A stretch of DNA of 64,000 nucleotides from Taeniopygia guttata. Its lineage: Eukaryota; Chordata; Aves; Passeriformes; Estrildidae. The notes below the pieces were generated by a model. It saw nothing but the letters and a program-made list of their open reading frames with translations, searched no databases and was not told where the DNA came from. The position numbers and the translations under genes were made by a program. The stretch is taken from contig NC_133028.1 of the NCBI RefSeq assembly GCF_048771995.1, positions 73,454,501 through 73,518,500 on the forward strand. Direction: 5' to 3'. Positions 60,901 to 64,000 of this stretch are shown here, piece after piece (positions within the stretch are counted from its first letter, which is position 1; each line of letters begins with the position of its first letter).

Positions 60901-62039
60901 TGGTTTCCAGACCACTAATTACAGGGTTAGATATGATACAATTCAGGGGCAGCTGATCTTACTGCTTTTTCAGATTAAGAGGCTTTCACAGCAACAGTGA
61001 AGGAATGGTATGGCAGAGTACATCTATGCACGTTCTCATCCACCCCAATATTAAATACAGAATTTACTGGTGTTATGAAGCCTACTCTCTGAGCATCATT
61101 CTGTGGATATGTTGTAACCTGTCAGTGTCTGTTTTAAGCCCATATTTAGTTTTTTCTTAACCTTTCAGAAAACATAGAAGTGGTAGTTTAATGTCAAGTA
61201 AAGGTACAATGTTAAAGCAGCTCAGGGACAGATAAAGCCAAAAAAGCAGGCAAGCCTGGACCTTGATTAGGTAAGTTTACTCATTGCTCTCTGGTGTTGA
61301 CCATCTGGTTTGAGAAGCAGCAGTTTTGTGTAAATAAAATTTCACTCAGAGTGTAAAATACACATCACCACCTCTGCCTCCAGTCTAAAGTCCCAGCTAG
61401 ACAGAATGGGAAGAGGTATTAGAAGAATATTTAAGATATCAATATATTCTTTCCCCAGATACAATCATACGTGTTAATGCAGTAACTCTGTGTATCCACA
61501 GTGACTGAAGTTCACTGAAGGGTTCTACAGACCAATTTACAAACAATGCCCCAACCCTGCTCAAAGACCCCATAAATGTACAGATAACTAAATCCACAAG
61601 CATCTCCAACTCACTTGCCTGAAGTTGTGCATGTGCCTAACAGCTTGTAAGAGCTGGGTCTGAGCAACAAATTACATTCCTTCTGCTTCTGTGGTTGAGC
61701 ATGGAACTGTTTCATCCCCAGCCATCAACACAACGCAGCCACTCAGGCAGGAGAGTGCCTGACCTCGGGATACTGCAGGGAGAATTGCAGGTGGGGTGGT
61801 TAAAATTACTCAGATGGAATGAGTTTTAAAATGTGAAGTTTATAAATTATCTAGTCTTGCCAGTGTCACGGGGACAGGCTACACAGCAACTTTCATACAC
61901 CTGCTCTCAGTTCCACTCAGATGTGGCTGGAACGTAAAAGTTGGAATCTTGGCATCAGGCAGAGAAGGCAGAGGGGTGGACTTCCTGCCAGCACCTTGAT
62001 AATGAGGGCACAGAAGGAAGCAAAACCGTGGGAATTATC

Positions 62040-62300
62040 AAGCTAAAAGCATTTCTTTTAGCTACAGTATTCATCGCATCCAAATTAAAAGGATAATTTT
62101 GTCATCTGACAGCCGGTGGAAGCAAAGTGCCCGAGTGCCATCTACTGGCACCAGCCTTGTCTCAGCGATGAGGAAACCGCAAGTAAATAAATGTATTTTC
62201 GGTGGTTCCTGCAGGACTTGGCTCTTGGCAGTACCATGCCAAAAAACCCTCACTGGGCTGCACCGCCAAGGCAAGTTCTGCCTACAGCAACGATATTAAA
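62040..62300. promoter_or_regulatory. Candidate conserved non-coding element with CTCF-like motif
   Basis: This is a CpG-retaining, non-repetitive stretch. At 62135-62148 the minus strand reads CCAGTAGATGGCAC, close to the CTCF core, in the same orientation as the site at 55010-55024. About 190 bases upstream and 100 downstream have the same high-complexity texture. Confidence 0.33.
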
Positions 62301-64000
62301 AGGCATCAGGAAGTAAAAAGACTCTGATCCTTCCTGACGTGTACTGCCAACTTAGCAGGGACAAGCTGAAGTTCTGACAGAAAACCAAAAGCAGCAGCAA
62401 ACTGCAGACCGAATGTCTGCTGGCAGCTGCAAAACCTGAGGCAGGTTCTACCCAGCTAGCACACAAATCCAGCAGAACAAAAATGGATTATTCAGCCTGA
62501 AGAGTATTTTCTCTCAGGATAACCAGCACTTTTTAATATACATTCATGCTCTGTGTTTTTATGACATGCATCTCCACCTAAGTTGGTGAAGCCTTCAACT
62601 CACTGTTTTCTTCTGAAATTATGAATAGATTCTAAGGCATGTTAACTTAAGGGTGCTATAAATTCACTGGCTATTTGGGGCCAAAAGAATTTCATGGCAA
62701 GGAAATCAAGTGCATACATTTTTTTTCTGGTTTTATTCTTCTGGTATTCCCTAGATCTTCCTTAGAAGATAATTTTGTATTAGGTCTTTATTATCTAGTA
62801 ATGAAGGTTTACTAATTAAATTGGGTTAAAATGGCATAGTTAAATTCTAATTTATGCTTTTGGAGCTTTGTTTAATTCCTTTAGTTAAAATGTAATAATT
62901 TTCTCACTATTATCTGATATTACATAAGAATAGAAAAAGAATATCAACTCCTCATATTCAGCTGATTTTCTTCTATTAAATCTGGTCACTTATTGCATTT
63001 CCCTGAGAAACTTTTTTAACCACTCTAAGCTGATTTGAAGGCAGGAGGCATGGGGACAAGACATGTAATTTCTGTGGATTCAGCTCTTTGAAGGAGTCAA
63101 CTTTCTGCAGCTCACTGGGATCCCACTACACGCATTGCCTGTGCACACAGCATCCTTGGAGGTGTGACTCACAGCTGACTGACAGATTTTATTTTTTTTT
63201 TTGGCAACAGTTATATATGAAAACAGACAAGTAAAGAGAACAGAACAGCTCTTTACTCTTCCCTTCTTGGGATGTGAAAAGCTACCCCCAAGCAACTCTG
63301 TTTCTAGCAACTTTCCTAGGAGCCACTTTGGGGACTGAAATGAGACTTTAGGAGTGATTGCAGCTCTGCCTCAGAGTGATGCTCCTCCCTGTATTCTCAC
63401 CAGAGAGTGTTCTGCTCTTAAATTTTTGCTTTTGATAACAGCTTTTTTACAGGCAATGCAGCAGGAGGTGAACAGGAAAGTTCTTATTCCATGCATTGTG
63501 TAAGATGCAGTCAACTATAAGGAGAAAACTGAGTTCTAGAGAAGATTTCATCCAGTAATTCACACAGCATATCTTGAGAAAGACGTTTTAAAGGGTTAGT
63601 AAGAAAAACACTGAGACAAAAAAAAAAAAAAAACCCAAAAAAAAAACCCACAAAAAACTTTTAAAAGCTATACACAAAATATCTGGTAAAAAAAATTCAA
63701 ATATAATTTGAATTTTGAGTCAGTAAGGTTGTCTGCAGCCTAGTCACACCAACTTTTGCTTTTCATTCTGTTCAGAAAGATGGCTCATTTTTTTTTTGCA
63801 AACCAACTATTGAATACATGTAAGTCAAATTAAAAGGCACAGATATTTAAACTACCCCAACATGAGAACTATTGTATATAACTAATCCTGCTCCACTACA
63901 AAGAGAGATAAAACTTCTTTGATTTATAAATTTTGGTACTGTTTTGTTTCAGCTTCAATATCTTTGTTTTTAGAAGCAACCCTGGAGAGTCCATCAAACT
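62301..64000. other. Gene-free stretch with A-rich and (A)nCCC tract
   Basis: No gene is supported. Around 63618-63655 A runs are broken by CCC triplets, a low-complexity pattern common in songbird genomes. T and A runs near 63190 and 63780 are also simple repeats. Confidence 0.55.

Noticed and set aside
1-64000. CRISPR arrays, integrases, bacterial operons, rRNA or tRNA genes
   Set aside because: No regularly spaced repeats, no tRNA-like cloverleaf and no prokaryotic gene density or ribosome-binding pattern were seen. The sequence is plainly vertebrate nuclear DNA.

Overview
The window looks like 64 kb of a bird nuclear genome, most likely a songbird or other neoavian. It is AT-rich with long homopolymer runs. 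Two short pieces match the 3' tails of CR1 LINEs, including the 'ggtcccttccaac' block and the terminal 'attctgtg'-type octamers. No mammalian SINEs are visible. The other recognisable interspersed repeats are LTR-type fragments of the kind found in avian endogenous retroviruses. I recognise no protein-coding gene, rRNA, tRNA, CRISPR array or bacterial-type operon. The long open frames are not recognisable proteins; most lie in AT-rich DNA or in GC-rich LTR-like or promoter-like DNA. The simplest reading is an intergenic region or the inside of a very large intron.

Layout. Positions 1-9270 are AT-rich unique sequence with one minus-strand LTR-like block (1920-2275) and a perfect hairpin (6715-6753). 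Positions 9271-10910 hold a perfect 44-bp tandem duplication that copies a consensus 5' splice site, and two splice-bounded minus-strand open segments that join in frame. Positions 11947-12570 are the main regulatory candidate: a CpG-rich island with TATA and CCAAT elements facing both ways, a 49-bp duplication, and a plus-strand splice donor followed by a possible second exon near 13.05 kb. It may instead be an LTR. Positions 18647-22060 are a repeat-rich block: a CR1 tail, a long GC-rich LTR-like element and a second LTR fragment. The second fragment shares its 3' module with another LTR fragment at 39.2-39.6 kb. The stretch 22-48 kb is mostly featureless apart from small tandem and simple repeats. 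At 48.7-48.8 kb an old dispersed repeat sits next to a nested direct/inverted repeat.

From 49 to 60 kb there are several splice-bounded open segments: a plus-strand terminal-exon candidate at 49.3 kb, a minus-strand pair at 51.2-51.5 kb, and a minus-strand chain of five phase-compatible segments from 59.2 to 51.8 kb. I match none of them to a known family, and segments like these arise by chance in DNA of this composition, so all are low confidence. The interval 52.9-63.4 kb contains several sequence-complex, CpG-retaining stretches that look like conserved non-coding elements, and two CTCF-like motifs in the same orientation.

No new biological system is demonstrated here. The best leads are the two-way promoter-like island at 12 kb, the exon-like pair at 9.3/10.8 kb with its duplicated splice donor, and the exon-like chain at 51-59 kb.
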